A stretch of 13,037 nt of DNA, taken from contig CALPPA020000022.1 in NCBI GenBank assembly GCA_943325355.2, positions 1 through 13,037 of the forward strand, read 5' to 3'. How positions within the stretch are numbered: the stretch's first letter is position 1; every line of letters starts with the position of its first letter. This document shows, piece after piece, positions 12,485-13,037 of this stretch. The position numbers and the translations under genes are program-made. The DNA is from Klebsiella pneumoniae. Lineage in GTDB: Bacteria; Bacteroidota; Bacteroidia; Flavobacteriales; Flavobacteriaceae. The notes below the pieces were generated by a model. The model was not told the DNA's origin. It did no database searches and was given only the letters and a program-made list of their open reading frames with translations.

Positions 12485-13037
12485 ATGAGTTCAGAGAAAG
12501 AAGCCAAATTAAAAGCACTACAACTTACGCTTGACAAACTAGATAAAACCTACGGAAAAGGTACGGTTATGAAAATGGGCGACAAAGCCGTCGAAGAAGT
12601 GGAAACTATTTCGTCTGGATCTTTAGGAATCGATTTAGCCTTAGGAGTTGGTGGTTATCCAAGAGGAAGAGTAATCGAAATATACGGTCCAGAATCTTCG
12701 GGAAAAACAACATTGACTTTGCACGCCATTGCCGAAGCTCAAAAAGCCGGTGGAATTGCTGCTTTTATAGATGCAGAACATGCTTTCGATAGAAATTATG
12801 CCGAGAAATTGGGTGTTGATATCGAAAACTTAATCATTTCACAACCGGATTATGGAGAACAAGCTTTAGAAATTGCTGAGAATTTAATTCGTTCTGGTGC
12901 GATTGATATTGTCGTGATTGACTCGGTTGCGGCTTTAACACCAAAAAGTGAAATTGAAGGCGAAATGGGTGATTCTAAAATGGGATTGCACGCTCGTTTG
13001 ATGTCACAAGCCTTGAGAAAACTAACGGGAACTATTA
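12485..13037 (+). CDS. recA: Recombinase RecA, partial (C-terminus beyond the window)
   Basis: RecA forms ATP-dependent filaments on single-stranded DNA, drives strand exchange in homologous recombination and, in many bacteria, triggers LexA-type repressor cleavage. The first 184 codons are present and the frame is open at the window end. Visible features are the N-terminal polymerisation helix ([17 protein letters not shown], 10-26), [12 protein letters not shown] (43-54), Walker A GPESSGKT (68-75), FIDAEHA (94-100) with the catalytic glutamate Glu98, Walker B IDIVVIDS (140-147) and the start of the DNA-binding L1 region, EIEGEMGD (156-163). I chose ATG at 12485 because GAAAGAAAAG lies just before it and MSSEKEAK is the start I know from Flavobacterium RecA. 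An in-frame ATG at 12473 would add four residues and is directly preceded by a TAG. No E. coli-type SOS box is seen upstream. Confidence 0.98.
   Translation, partial: MSSEKEAKLKALQLTLDKLDKTYGKGTVMKMGDKAVEEVETISSGSLGIDLALGVGGYPRGRVIEIYGPESSGKTTLTLHAIAEAQKAGGIAAFIDAEHAFDRNYAEKLGVDIENLIISQPDYGEQALEIAENLIRSGAIDIVVIDSVAALTPKSEIEGEMGDSKMGLHARLMSQALRKLTGTI

Noticed and set aside
1..13037. Mobile element, CRISPR, defence or toxin-antitoxin system
   Set aside because: I see no transposase, integrase, terminal repeats, direct-repeat array or toxin-like small gene pair. All long frames have housekeeping or envelope assignments.

Overview
The window is AT-rich, ordinary chromosomal DNA from a member of the Bacteroidota, most likely a Flavobacterium or close relative. 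Four lines of evidence support this. The proteins have flavobacterial character: a RecA with the MSSEKEAK start, a DUF4837 lipoprotein, an MltD-like LysM transglycosylase and an S41 peptidase next to rnpA. Signal peptides end in short Ser/Ala-Gln junctions. Clear Shine-Dalgarno sites are nearly absent. Upstream regions repeatedly carry the Bacteroidota -7 element TAnnTTTG.

Layout from left to right. Positions 1-1304, minus strand: two tandem PlsC-like acyltransferase paralogues, the left one cut by the window edge. Positions 1305-1426: a divergent promoter region with a GC-rich palindrome. Positions 1427-4326, plus strand: rnpA, a C-terminal processing peptidase and a two-domain OmpA-like protein that starts on the peptidase stop codon. 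Positions 4327-7867, minus strand: an MltD-like transglycosylase with four LysM repeats, then a DUF4837 lipoprotein, then an ElaA-type acetyltransferase. The last of these meets the OmpA gene tail to tail with no base between. Positions 7977-9164, minus strand: pgk. Positions 9381-13037, plus strand: a DUF4239/bestrophin-like membrane protein, then holB (delta'), a DoxX-like membrane protein and a hotdog acyl-CoA thioesterase, then the first 184 codons of recA.

Most genes are housekeeping: phospholipid synthesis, tRNA 5' maturation, envelope proteolysis and peptidoglycan remodelling, glycolysis, replication clamp loading and recombination. The block at 1898-7867 is envelope-themed (S41 peptidase, two OmpA domains, lytic transglycosylase, lipoprotein). 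The two halves of that block are convergent, so they are not one operon.

I found no mobile element, CRISPR array, tRNA, rRNA, phage gene or defence cassette, and no convincing novel multi-gene system. The more interesting signals are small. They are a recA leader with a possible short ORF and an imperfect hairpin, a promoter whose spacer is filled exactly by a hairpin, AT-only hairpins that overlap stop codons, a possible leaderless holB promoter inside a terminator, and an OmpA domain whose peptidoglycan-binding Asp position is Cys. No stretch longer than 300 bases lacks a gene. The largest gaps are 9165-9380 and 12301-12484, and both are described below.
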